A program made the translations under genes and the position numbers. Below the pieces are notes generated by a model. The model searched no databases. It had not been told where the DNA came from and saw only the letters and a program-made list of their open reading frames with translations. Shown here one piece after another: positions 26,677 through 34,806 of a stretch of 64,000 nucleotides of DNA. The stretch is taken from positions 3,424,521-3,488,520 of the forward strand of contig NZ_CP088252.1 in the NCBI RefSeq assembly GCF_021117385.1, in the 5' to 3' direction. The DNA is from Frateuria soli. GTDB lineage: Bacteria > Pseudomonadota > Gammaproteobacteria > Xanthomonadales > Rhodanobacteraceae. Numbering within the stretch: the first letter of the stretch is position 1; each line of letters opens with the position of its first letter.

Positions 26677-27366
26677 TCATGCCGTCCGCCGCGGTGGCAG
26701 CCACGGCTGCACGGCATGCTTGACCGCCCCGCGCAGGTCCATCAGCCGGCGATGGAAGAAGTGGCTGGTCTCGGGCATGCGCACCACTTCGGGCTCGACC
26801 GGCAGACTCTCGATCCAGTCGAACACCGCCTGCGGCTCGACCACTTCGTCGGCCTCGCCCTGCACGATCAGCCAGGGACATCGCGGCGGCTCGATGTCGG
26901 TCAGCGCGAAGCGTCCGGCCGGCGGCGCGATGCTGACCAGCGCGGCCGCACCCAGGCGCACCGCGTTGCGGATGGTGACGTAGCTGCCGAAGGAGAACCC
27001 GGCCAGCCACAGCACGTCGCCCGGGCGCACGCGACGCACCCAGGCGACCACCGCGGCCAGGTCCTCGCCTTCACCGTTGCCCTCGTCGTAGCTGCCTTCG
27101 GAGGCGCCGGTACCGCGGAAGTTGAAGCGCACCGTGTCCAGCCCCGACTCGCGCAGGCTGCGCTCGACCATCGTCACCACCTTGTTGTGCATGGTGCCGC
27201 CCTGCACGGGATTGGGATGGCAGATCACCGCCACGCCGCGGCGGGCGTCGGCGGGCTCGGCGACGTTGCCGATCGCCTCCAGCTTGCCGGCCGGGCCGTC
27301 GAGCGCGAAGCTCGCCTCTTCGACGGGAAACGAGGCCGGATTGTCGGGAATGGTGGTGGGCGTCAT
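26677..27366 (-). CDS. Alpha/beta hydrolase (COG2945 type)
   Basis: 229-residue serine hydrolase. Oxyanion region CHPNPVQGGTMHNKV near residues 49-63, nucleophile elbow GFSFGS near 121-126, acid in QGEADEVV, and the catalytic His in TSHFFH. The HPNP-x-GGTM signature marks the COG2945 subgroup, whose substrates are unknown. Divergent from acpH with 54 bp between the starts. Confidence 0.85.
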   Translation of the reverse strand: MTPTTIPDNPASFPVEEASFALDGPAGKLEAIGNVAEPADARRGVAVICHPNPVQGGTMHNKVVTMVERSLRESGLDTVRFNFRGTGASEGSYDEGNGEGEDLAAVVAWVRRVRPGDVLWLAGFSFGSYVTIRNAVRLGAAALVSIAPPAGRFALTDIEPPRCPWLIVQGEADEVVEPQAVFDWIESLPVEPEVVRMPETSHFFHRRLMDLRGAVKHAVQPWLPPRRTA

Positions 27367-27420
27367 GCGCGCAATGATAACCGTGGCGGCCGTGCACCGG
27401 CCGTGGTGCCGGGGAATGGC

Positions 27421-28011
27421 ATGAACCATCTTGCACACGCGCTGCTGGCCGGCGCCGACGAAGGGCGGATCCTTGGCGGGGTGCTGGGCGACTTCGTGCG
27501 CGGCACGCCCGATCCGGCGCTGCCTTCCGGCGTGCGCGAGGGGATCGCGCTGCATCGGGCGATCGACGGCTTCACCGATCGCCACCCCGAGGTGGTGGCG
27601 GCGCGAGCGCTGTTCGAGCCGCCATACCGACGCTACGCCGGCATCGCCCTGGACATGTGGTTCGACCATCTGCTGGCGCGCGATTTCGCCCGCTGGTCGA
27701 CGCTGCCGTTGCCGGCCTTCTCGACCGGCCTGCGCGGGCTGCTGGACCGGCAGGACGCGCTCTTGCCGTCGACCGCGCGACGTTTCGCGCACTACATGCA
27801 GGCCAACGACCTGCCCGCCGCGTATGCCGAGCCCGAGGTGCTGGAGCGCGCGCTCGCCGGCATCGGGCAACGCCTGCGGCGCGACAACCCGCTGGGGCGG
27901 ATGCTGCCGGTCCTGCAGGACATGGAGGCACCGCTGCAGGCGCGCTTCGACGCGTTCTTCCCCGACCTGCAACGCTTCGCCACCCACTGGGACCCCACCG
28001 CTCCCCGGTAG
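27421..28011 (+). CDS. acpH: ACP phosphodiesterase (AcpH family)
   Basis: 196-residue member of the AcpH family (DUF479), which removes 4'-phosphopantetheine from acyl carrier protein. The N-terminal MNHLAHALLA and the following GDFVRG and LHRAIDGFTDRHP blocks carry the His/Asp residues of the HD-like metal site. The stop codon TAG (28009-28011) lies inside the GTAG of the first REP of the following array, so the REP defines the C-terminus. Confidence 0.88.
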   Translation: MNHLAHALLAGADEGRILGGVLGDFVRGTPDPALPSGVREGIALHRAIDGFTDRHPEVVAARALFEPPYRRYAGIALDMWFDHLLARDFARWSTLPLPAFSTGLRGLLDRQDALLPSTARRFAHYMQANDLPAAYAEPEVLERALAGIGQRLRRDNPLGRMLPVLQDMEAPLQARFDAFFPDLQRFATHWDPTAPR

Positions 28012-28650
28012 GAGCCCACTCATGGGCGATGCTTTTCCGGCGATCCGGCGGGATCGCCCACAAGTGGGCTCCTACGAAGAGCGGGAACGCGCGCGGAGGG
28101 CATGGGCATGCTGCGCGGACCGGCGCTCGCAAGCGGCCCACCGCTCCCCGGTAGGAGCCCACTCGTGGGCGATGCTTTTCCGGCGATCCGGCGGGATCGC
28201 CCACAAGTGGGCTCCTACGAAGAGCGGGAATGCGCGCGCGGGGCATGGGCATGCTGCGCGAACCGGCGCTCGCGGGCGGCCTGCCGCTTCCCGGCAGGAG
28301 CCCACTCGTGGGCGATGCTTTTCCGACGATCCGGCGGGATCGCCCACAAGTGGGCTCCTACGAAGAGCGGGAACGCGCGCGGGGGGGCATGGGCATGCTG
28401 CGCGGACCGGCGCTCGCAAGTGGCCTGCCGCTTCCCGGCAGGAGCCCACTCGTGGGCGATGCTTTTCCGACGATCCGGCGGGATCGCCCACAAGTGGGCT
28501 CCTACGAAGAGCGGGAATGCCGCGCGGGGGGGGCATGGGCATGCTGCGCGGACCGGCGCTCGCAAGCGGCCTGCCGTTTCCCGGTAGGAGCCCACTCGTG
28601 GGCGATGCTTTTCCGACCGTCTGGCGGCGTCGCCTCCGAGTGGGCTCTCG
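28008..28650. repeat. REP array A: five head-to-head REP pairs, period 143-146 bp
   Basis: Each unit has a forward REP (starts 28008, 28151, 28294, 28438, 28584), a 21-bp spacer and an inverted REP, then about 76 bp of unit-specific sequence. The fifth inverted copy is degenerate. Forward copies carry the TCG centre (the first has TCA), inverted copies TTG. The unit-specific part ends in CCCACCGCTCCCCG-like sequence found at the end of acpH, and includes ATGCTGCGCGGACCGG, which resembles the 3' edge of the cytochrome gene on the right. Confidence 0.92.
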
Positions 28651-28684
28651 CGAAAAACGAAAACGCCGCCCGGAGGCGGCGTTT
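28650..28684 (-). terminator. Intrinsic terminator of the cytochrome c5 gene
   Basis: A perfect 10-bp stem AAACGCCGCC/GGCGGCGTTT (28661-28670 with 28675-28684) with a 4-nt loop, followed on the minus strand by TTTCGTTTTT. It sits 24 bp after the cytochrome stop and abuts REP array A. Confidence 0.85.
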
Positions 28685-28707
28685 CGATGCTGCGCGAACC
28701 GGCCCGC

Positions 28708-29241
28708 TTACTTGGCCTGGTCCACGATCCACTTGACCGTGTTGGCGACCTGCTCGTCGGTGAGCGAGGGCATGCCACCCTTGGGCGGCATGAAGTTGCC
28801 GTCCGGACCGTGGTAACCCTCGATCGCGTGCTTGACCAGCGTGTCGATGCCCTGCGCGATGCGCGGCGCCCAGGCGGCCTTGTCGCCCAGCTTGGGCGCA
28901 CCGGCCACACCGGCGGTGTGGCAGCTGTGGCAGAGCCCCTCGTAGATGGTCTTGCCGTCGGTGCTGCCGCCGAAGGCGACCTGCGAGGCGGCGGCCTTGG
29001 CCGCTGCGTCCTGCGCGGCCAGCATCGCCGCGCGGCCGGTGTCGCCGGCATAGACGGCGCCGGCCGGCGCCAGTCGCTGGGCGACCTTCTGCGCGGCGTG
29101 CGGGTTGGTTTCCTTCGCCGAGCGGGCATGGATGCTGTAGGCCATGATCAGCAACACCAGCGCCAATACGTGGAGACCGGCGATCAGCCAGCTGAACTGG
29201 CGGATGAAGCTCTGGTCCGATTTGGTCATGGAACCGCTCAC
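28708..29241 (-). CDS. Membrane-anchored cytochrome c5
   Basis: 177-residue class I cytochrome c. One N-terminal membrane helix (residues about 20-40) anchors it on the periplasmic side. The haem site is CHSCH near residue 106, and the distal methionine is in FMPPKGGMPSLT, the cytochrome c5 signature. It would carry electrons in respiration, for example toward an oxidase or a denitrification enzyme. Start ATG 29241 or 29229. Promoter and terminator are both visible, so it is a single-gene unit. Confidence 0.9.
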   Translation of the reverse strand: MSGSMTKSDQSFIRQFSWLIAGLHVLALVLLIMAYSIHARSAKETNPHAAQKVAQRLAPAGAVYAGDTGRAAMLAAQDAAAKAAASQVAFGGSTDGKTIYEGLCHSCHTAGVAGAPKLGDKAAWAPRIAQGIDTLVKHAIEGYHGPDGNFMPPKGGMPSLTDEQVANTVKWIVDQAK

Positions 29242-29315
29242 GCAAGTAACTCCAGGTGGTCAGTGAACGTGCCGGCAGGCCTCTGGGAGGGCGGCGCGGG
29301 ACAGACAAGACGCCG

Positions 29316-29345
29316 ATTATAGATCAAAGCGCGCGCCAAGGTCAG
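29316..29345 (-). promoter_or_regulatory. Promoter of the cytochrome c5 gene
   Basis: A consensus TATAAT (29316-29321, minus strand) lies 18 bp from CTGACC (29340-29345). The leader to the cytochrome start is about 70 nt. The remaining part of the 300-bp gap before mdtA holds no gene; TATGCT at 29464 could be a -10 for mdtA, but its -35 is poor. Confidence 0.65.
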
Positions 29346-29542
29346 GCAATGACCGCGCCGGCGCGCATCGCTGGCAAGGGCCGCGACCCTGCCGCCGGTC
29401 ACGTGTCATCGGTCATGGGGCACCCCTGTCAACTGGCATTGTCCAAGGCCGTTGCTGTAACCCTATGCTTTTCACAGGGTCGGCCCGGGCCGCGCGCGGC
29501 GCGGCTGAAGGGGACCGACAACCATTCCGGGAGCTTTATCAA

Positions 29543-30766
29543 ATGTCGCGTTTTTGGAAGATCGCGCTGGTCGTGGTGGTGGTGCTGGTGCTGGCCTTCG
29601 TCGGCCTGCGCCTGATGCACAAGCCGGCCGGCCAGCCAGGCCAGGCCAATGCCCAGGATCCGGGCAAGGAAGGCCAGCAACCGCCGGTGCCGGTAACCGT
29701 GGTGCCGGTGGCGCGGCAGGACGTGCCGGTGTACCTGACCGCGCTGGGCACGGTCCAGGCGCTCAACACGGTCGCGATCAGCCCGCAGGTGAGCGGCCGC
29801 CTGATCAGCCTGGAGTTCACCGAAGGCCAGCCGGTCAAGAAGGGCCAGGTGCTGGCGCGGATCGACCCGCGCAGCTTCCAGGCCACCTATGACCAGGCCG
29901 TGGCGCGGCTGCACCAGGACCAGGCGCAGCTGGCCACCGCCAAGGCCAACTACTCGCGCAGCCAGGAGCTGGGGCCGAAGGGCTACATCGCCAAGCAGGA
30001 CCTGGATGCGCTGCGCAACACCGTGCGCCAGCTGGAGGCGACGCTCGCCTCCGACCAGGCGCAGATCCGCGATGCCGAAGTGCAACTGGGCTACACCAAG
30101 GTCGTTTCGCCGATCGACGGCCTGGCCGGCATCCGCGGCGTCGATCCGGGCAACGTGGTCACCACCGCCAGCACGATCGTCACGTTGACCCAGCTGCATC
30201 CGATCAACGTCATGTTCAACCTGCCCGAGCAGAACCTGGACGTGGTGCGCGAGGCGGCAATGGGCAAGGGCGAGCTGTCGGTGGCCGTGCTCGACCGTGG
30301 CGATGCGCACGTGATCGCCGACGGCGGCGTGCTCAAGGTGATCGACAACCAGATCGACGCCAGCACCGGCACCTTCCGCCTGAAGTCGGAATTTCCCAAC
30401 GCGAAGAACGAACTGTGGCCCGGCCAGTTCGTCAACGTGCGGCTGAAGGTGCGCACCGTCGGCGGCGGCCTGGTGATCCCGTCCCAGGCCGTGCAGCGTG
30501 GCCCGGATGGCGACTACGTCTACCTGCTGCAGCCGGACAACACGGTCAAGATGCAGCCGGTGCAGGTGGCGCAGGAAGTGGGCGACAGCGCGGTGATGAT
30601 CGCCAGCGGGCTGAGCCAGGGCCAGAAGGTGGTGACCGAAGGCCAGTTCCGCCTCAAGCCCGGCAGCAAGGTCAATCCGCTCAAGCCCGGCGAGGTGCCG
30701 CCGGCGCCGACCAAGGAAGAGCTGGAGAAGGCCAAGAAGAATGGCGGCGGTCGCCGCGGGCACTGA
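29543..30766 (+). CDS. mdtA: RND efflux periplasmic adaptor (MdtA-like)
   Basis: 407-residue membrane fusion protein. An N-terminal anchor helix (residues about 5-23) is followed by barrel-sandwich (TVAISPQVSGRLISLEFTEGQPVKKGQVLARID), helical hairpin and beta-barrel domains. It links the inner-membrane pumps to an outer-membrane channel. The ATG at 29543 has GGGAG 9 bp upstream. First gene of an mdtABC-type operon; no outer-membrane channel gene and no BaeSR-type regulator genes are in the window. Lys/Pro-rich C-terminus. Confidence 0.92.
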   Translation: MSRFWKIALVVVVVLVLAFVGLRLMHKPAGQPGQANAQDPGKEGQQPPVPVTVVPVARQDVPVYLTALGTVQALNTVAISPQVSGRLISLEFTEGQPVKKGQVLARIDPRSFQATYDQAVARLHQDQAQLATAKANYSRSQELGPKGYIAKQDLDALRNTVRQLEATLASDQAQIRDAEVQLGYTKVVSPIDGLAGIRGVDPGNVVTTASTIVTLTQLHPINVMFNLPEQNLDVVREAAMGKGELSVAVLDRGDAHVIADGGVLKVIDNQIDASTGTFRLKSEFPNAKNELWPGQFVNVRLKVRTVGGGLVIPSQAVQRGPDGDYVYLLQPDNTVKMQPVQVAQEVGDSAVMIASGLSQGQKVVTEGQFRLKPGSKVNPLKPGEVPPAPTKEELEKAKKNGGGRRGH

Positions 30767-30815
30767 TGAGAGAAGGCCGCCTCGGGTGCGAAAGCCCGGG
30801 GCGCCGAAAAACCAG

Positions 30816-30896
30816 CCGTTCGCCCTGAGCGTAGGCCGCAGGCCGAAGTCGAAGGGCAGCCCTTCGACTTCGCTGCGCTACGCTCAGGGCGAACGG
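30816..30896. repeat. Large perfect palindrome of the CCCTTCGACTTCG family
   Basis: Outer arms of 19 bp (30816-30834 and 30878-30896, beginning CCGTTCGCCCTGAGCGTAG) are perfect inverted copies; inner arms of 12 bp (30845-30856 and 30860-30871, GAAGTCGAAGGG) are also perfect. In mRNA it makes a long bulged hairpin between mdtA and mdtB. A degenerate half lies at 18115. It is unrelated to the REP family. Confidence 0.85.
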
Positions 30897-30956
30897 TGGT
30901 TGGGTTGCGACCACGGATGGCGCGCGCCTCCACCTAACAGACAGACCGGATAACCC

Positions 30957-33900
30957 ATGGGCTTCTCCACCCTCTTCATCCGCCGCCCGATCGCCACCTC
31001 GCTGCTGATGGTCGCGGTGCTGCTGCTGGGCGTGCTCGGCTACCGCCAGCTGCCGGTGTCGGCGTTGCCGGAGATCGACGCGCCCAGCCTGGTCGTGACC
31101 ACGCAATATCCCGGTGCCAGCGCCACCACCATGGCAGCGCTGGTGACCACGCCGCTGGAGCGCCAGCTGGGCCAGATCTCGGGCCTGTCGATGATGAGCT
31201 CCGATTCGTCCGCCGGCCTGTCGACGATCATCCTGCAGTTCAACATGGACCGGGACATCGACATCGCCGCGCAGGACGTGCAGGCGGCGATCAGTTCGGC
31301 CAAGGGCACGCTGCCCAACAACCTGCCCTACCCGCCGGTCTACAACCGCGTGAACCCGGCCGACGCGCCGATCCTCACGCTGATGCTCACCTCCGACAGC
31401 CGGCAACTGCGCGAGGTGAACGACCTCGCCGACTCGATCATCGCGCAGAAGCTCTCGCAGGTGCAGGGCGTGGGCCTGGTGTCGATCGCCGGCAACGTGC
31501 GCCCGGCCGTGCGCGTGCAGGTCAATCCCTCGCAGCTGTCCAATCTGGGCCTGACCCTGGAGGACGTGCGCGCCGCGCTGCAGGCGGCCAACGTCAACGC
31601 ACCCAAGGGCACGCTCAACGGCGCCACCCAGAGCTACTCGATCGGCACCAACGACCAGCTGACCGACGCGGCCGCCTACGCGCAGACCATCATCAGCTAC
31701 AAGGACGGCGCGCCGGTACGCCTGAAGGACGTCGCGCGCGTGGTCGACGGCGTGGAGAACGACCAGCTCGCCGCCTGGGCCAACGGCAAGCCGGCGGTGC
31801 TGCTGGACATCCGCCGCCAGCCGGGCGCCAACATCGTGCAGACGGTCGAGCAGATCCGTGCCGTGCTGCCTTCGCTGCAGGCGGTGCTGCCGGCCGACGT
31901 GCACCTGGACGTGTTCGCCGACCGCACGGTGACCATCCGCGCCTCGGTGCACGACGTGGAGTTCACGCTGATCCTCACCGTGTGCCTGGTGGTGGGCGTG
32001 ATCTTCGTGTTCCTGCGCCGGTTGTGGGCCACGATCATCCCTTCGATCGCGGTGCCGCTGTCGCTGATGGGCACCTTCGGTGTGATGGCCTTCACCGGCA
32101 TGTCGCTGGACAACCTCTCGCTGATGGCGCTGACCGTGGCCACCGGTTTCGTGGTCGACGATGCGATCGTGATGATCGAGAACATCGTGCGCTACATCGA
32201 GCAGGGCAAGAGCGGCAAGGAGGCGGCCGAGATCGGCGCGAAGGAAATCGGCTTCACGGTGCTGTCGCTGACCGTTTCGCTGATCGCCGTGTTCCTGCCG
32301 CTGCTGCTGATGCCGGGCGTCACCGGCCGCCTGTTCCACGAGTTCGCCTGGGTGCTGACCATCGCGGTGGCGATCTCGATGCTGGTGTCGCTGACGCTGA
32401 CGCCGATGATGTGTGCGTATCTCCTGAAGCCCGACCAGCTCCCGGAAGGCGACGACGCGCACGAGCGCCATGCGGCCGCCGGCAAGCGTGGCGTGTGGCT
32501 GCGCACGGTCGACTTCTACGGTCGCACGCTGGACTGGGTGCTCGACCATCGCCGCCTGACCATCATCGTGGCGGCGGCCACCGTGGTGCTCACGATCATC
32601 CTCTACGTGGTGATCCCCAAGGGCCTGCTGCCCGAGCAGGACACCGGCCTGGTCACGGGCGTGGTGCAGGCCGACGAGAACATCGCCTTCCCGCAGATGG
32701 AACAGCGCACCAGGGCGGTGGCCGAAGCGCTGCGCGCCGACCCGGCCGTGTCCGGCGTCGCCGCGTTCATCGGCGCCGGCACCATCAACCCCACGCTCAA
32801 CCAGGGCCAGCTCTCGATCGTGCTGAAGGACCGCGGCGACCGCGGCGGCCTGGACGAGGTGATGCCGCGGCTGCAGGACGCGGTAGCCAACATCCCCGGC
32901 GTGGCGCTGTACCTCAAGCCCGTGCAGGACGTGACGCTGGACAGCCGCGTGGCCGCCACCGAGTACCAGTATTCGCTGTCGGAGGTGAACTCCGAAGACC
33001 TGGCCAGGCGCGCCGAGCAGATGACCCAGGCGCTGCGCCAGCGGCCCGAGCTGGCCGACGTGGACAACAACCTGGTCAACCAGGGCAACGCGCTCAAGCT
33101 CACCATCGACCGCGAGAAGGCCAGCCGCCTGGGCGTGCCGGTGCAGACCATCGACGACACGCTGTACGACGCCTTCGGCCAGCGCCAGATCTCGACCATC
33201 TTCACCCAGTTGAACCAGTACCGCGTGGTGCTGGAGGTGGCGCCGGAGTTCCGCTCCAGCCGTGACCTGCTGAACAAGCTGACCGTGCGCGGCAACGGTT
33301 CGGGCGCGCTGACCGGCTCCAACGCCACCAGCTTCGGCCAGCTCACCTCGGCCAACTCGGCGACCCCGTCGGGCATCGGCAACACCGGCAACGTCGGCTT
33401 CCAGGTCGGTGGTGGCGGCACGATTCCGATCGCTTCGCTGGCCACCGCCGAAGTCACCAGTGCGCCGCTGGTGGTCAGCCACCAGCAGCAGCTGCCGGCG
33501 GTGACGGTGTCGTTCAACCTGGCGCCGGGCTACTCGCTGTCGCAGGCGGTCGATGCGATCCACGAGGTCGAGGCGCAGCTGGATTTCCCGCCGCAGGTGC
33601 GTGGCCAGTTCATCGGCAAGGCGGCCGAGTTCAACGCCTCGATCGGCGACGAGGTGCTGCTGCTGCTCGCGGCGATCGTGGTGATCTACATCGTGCTGGG
33701 CGTGCTCTACGAGAGCTACATCCATCCGCTGACGATCATCTCGACGCTGCCGCCGGCCGGCGTGGGTGCCCTGCTGGCGCTGATCCTGTGCGGCATGAGC
33801 CTGTCGGTGGATGGCATCGTGGGCATCGTGCTGCTGATCGGCATCGTCAAGAAGAACGCGATCATGATGATCGACTTCGCGATCGAGGCGCAGCGCGACG

Positions 33901-34199
33901 GTATGAGCGCTCGCGAGGCGATCCGCCGTGCCTGCCTGCTGCGCTTCCGTCCGATCATGATGACCACCGCCGCGGCCATGCTCGGCGCGCTTCCGCTGGC
34001 GCTTGGCAACGGTATCGGTGCGGAGCTGCGTCGACCGCTGGGCGTGTCGATCGTGGGCGGCCTGCTGCTTTCGCAGCTGGTCACGCTGTACACCACGCCG
34101 GTGATCTACCTCTACATGGAGCGTTTCTCCGACTGGCTGCGACTGCGCCGCGAGCGGCGGGTGCTGGAGCGCGCCGAGGCCGACGCCCGCGCAGCCTGA
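30957..34199 (+). CDS. mdtB: RND multidrug efflux pump subunit (MdtB-like)
   Basis: 1080-residue inner-membrane proton/drug antiporter of the HAE1-RND type with 12 membrane helices and two large periplasmic loops. Helix 4 carries the proton-relay aspartates in GFVVDDAIVMIENIVRYIE. It is longer than E. coli MdtB (1040), mainly because of a Gly/Ser/Asn-rich insertion near residues 780-825. Two different RND pumps in one operon is the mark of MdtABC, in which MdtB and MdtC form a heterotrimer. Confidence 0.92.
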   Translation: MGFSTLFIRRPIATSLLMVAVLLLGVLGYRQLPVSALPEIDAPSLVVTTQYPGASATTMAALVTTPLERQLGQISGLSMMSSDSSAGLSTIILQFNMDRDIDIAAQDVQAAISSAKGTLPNNLPYPPVYNRVNPADAPILTLMLTSDSRQLREVNDLADSIIAQKLSQVQGVGLVSIAGNVRPAVRVQVNPSQLSNLGLTLEDVRAALQAANVNAPKGTLNGATQSYSIGTNDQLTDAAAYAQTIISYKDGAPVRLKDVARVVDGVENDQLAAWANGKPAVLLDIRRQPGANIVQTVEQIRAVLPSLQAVLPADVHLDVFADRTVTIRASVHDVEFTLILTVCLVVGVIFVFLRRLWATIIPSIAVPLSLMGTFGVMAFTGMSLDNLSLMALTVATGFVVDDAIVMIENIVRYIEQGKSGKEAAEIGAKEIGFTVLSLTVSLIAVFLPLLLMPGVTGRLFHEFAWVLTIAVAISMLVSLTLTPMMCAYLLKPDQLPEGDDAHERHAAAGKRGVWLRTVDFYGRTLDWVLDHRRLTIIVAAATVVLTIILYVVIPKGLLPEQDTGLVTGVVQADENIAFPQMEQRTRAVAEALRADPAVSGVAAFIGAGTINPTLNQGQLSIVLKDRGDRGGLDEVMPRLQDAVANIPGVALYLKPVQDVTLDSRVAATEYQYSLSEVNSEDLARRAEQMTQALRQRPELADVDNNLVNQGNALKLTIDREKASRLGVPVQTIDDTLYDAFGQRQISTIFTQLNQYRVVLEVAPEFRSSRDLLNKLTVRGNGSGALTGSNATSFGQLTSANSATPSGIGNTGNVGFQVGGGGTIPIASLATAEVTSAPLVVSHQQQLPAVTVSFNLAPGYSLSQAVDAIHEVEAQLDFPPQVRGQFIGKAAEFNASIGDEVLLLLAAIVVIYIVLGVLYESYIHPLTIISTLPPAGVGALLALILCGMSLSVDGIVGIVLLIGIVKKNAIMMIDFAIEAQRDGMSAREAIRRACLLRFRPIMMTTAAAMLGALPLALGNGIGAELRRPLGVSIVGGLLLSQLVTLYTTPVIYLYMERFSDWLRLRRERRVLERAEADARAA

Positions 34200-34220
34200 T
34201 CTCCCCGGCGGTAGGCCAGG

Positions 34221-34677
34221 GCATCGCCCACAAGTGGGCTCCTACGAAGAGCGCGGCGCTGGCGCGTCATCCGCCCCCCCCTGTAGGAGCCCACTCGTGG
34301 GCGATGCTCTCGCCGCACCCCTAAGCCATCGCCCACAAGTGGCCCCCTACGAAGAGCGCGGCGCTGGCGCGCCCCCCGCCCCCGCCCCCCTGTAGGAGCC
34401 CACTCGTGGGCGATGCTCTCTCCGCACCCCCCCAAGCCATCGCCCACAAGTGGGCTCCTACGAAGAGCGCGGCGCTGGCGCGCCATCCGCCCCCGCCCCT
34501 GTAGGAGCCCACTCGTGGGCGATGCTCTCTCCGCACCCCCCAAGCCATCGCCCACAAGTGGCCCTGCGAAGAGCGCGGCGCTGGCGCGCCATCCGCCCCC
34601 GCCCCCCTGTAGGAGCCCACTCGTGGGCGATGCTCTCGCCGCACCCCCCAAGCCATCGCCCACAAGTGGCCCCCTAC
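34221..34677. repeat. REP array B inside the mdtB-mdtC gap
   Basis: Five inverted REPs (34221, 34327, 34438, 34546, 34654) alternate with four forward REPs (34283, 34392, 34501, 34609); period 104-111 bp. Units share GCGGCGCTGGCGCG. Several inverted copies have lost part of the outer sequence (AAGTGGCCCCCTAC, AAGTGGCCCTGC). The 607-bp gap 34200-34806 otherwise holds only a short leader for mdtC and no gene. Confidence 0.92.
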
Positions 34678-34806
34678 GAAGATCGCGGCGCTGGCGCGTC
34701 ATCCGCTCCGGCGAGCCAGAAACCGGATTCAACCGAATCCCCCGATGCGCGTTAGCACCATGATGCCGCGTATCCTCCCTTCCCTGGCTCCATTCCCCAC
34801 CGTCGC

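Noticed and set aside
28084..28690. Open frames running through REP arrays A, B, D and L (100-300 codons)
   Set aside because: They translate the repeated REP (for example GAHLWAM and SPTSGLLR) and have no start context of their own. Only the 24-codon hybrid frames in array L were kept, as low-confidence entries.
30681..33725. 1014-codon open frame on the minus strand opposite mdtA/mdtB
   Set aside because: It is a shadow of the high-G+C RND gene: very rich in His, Arg, Asp and Gln with no recognisable domain. The similar one at 35266-38043 opposite mdtC was rejected for the same reason.
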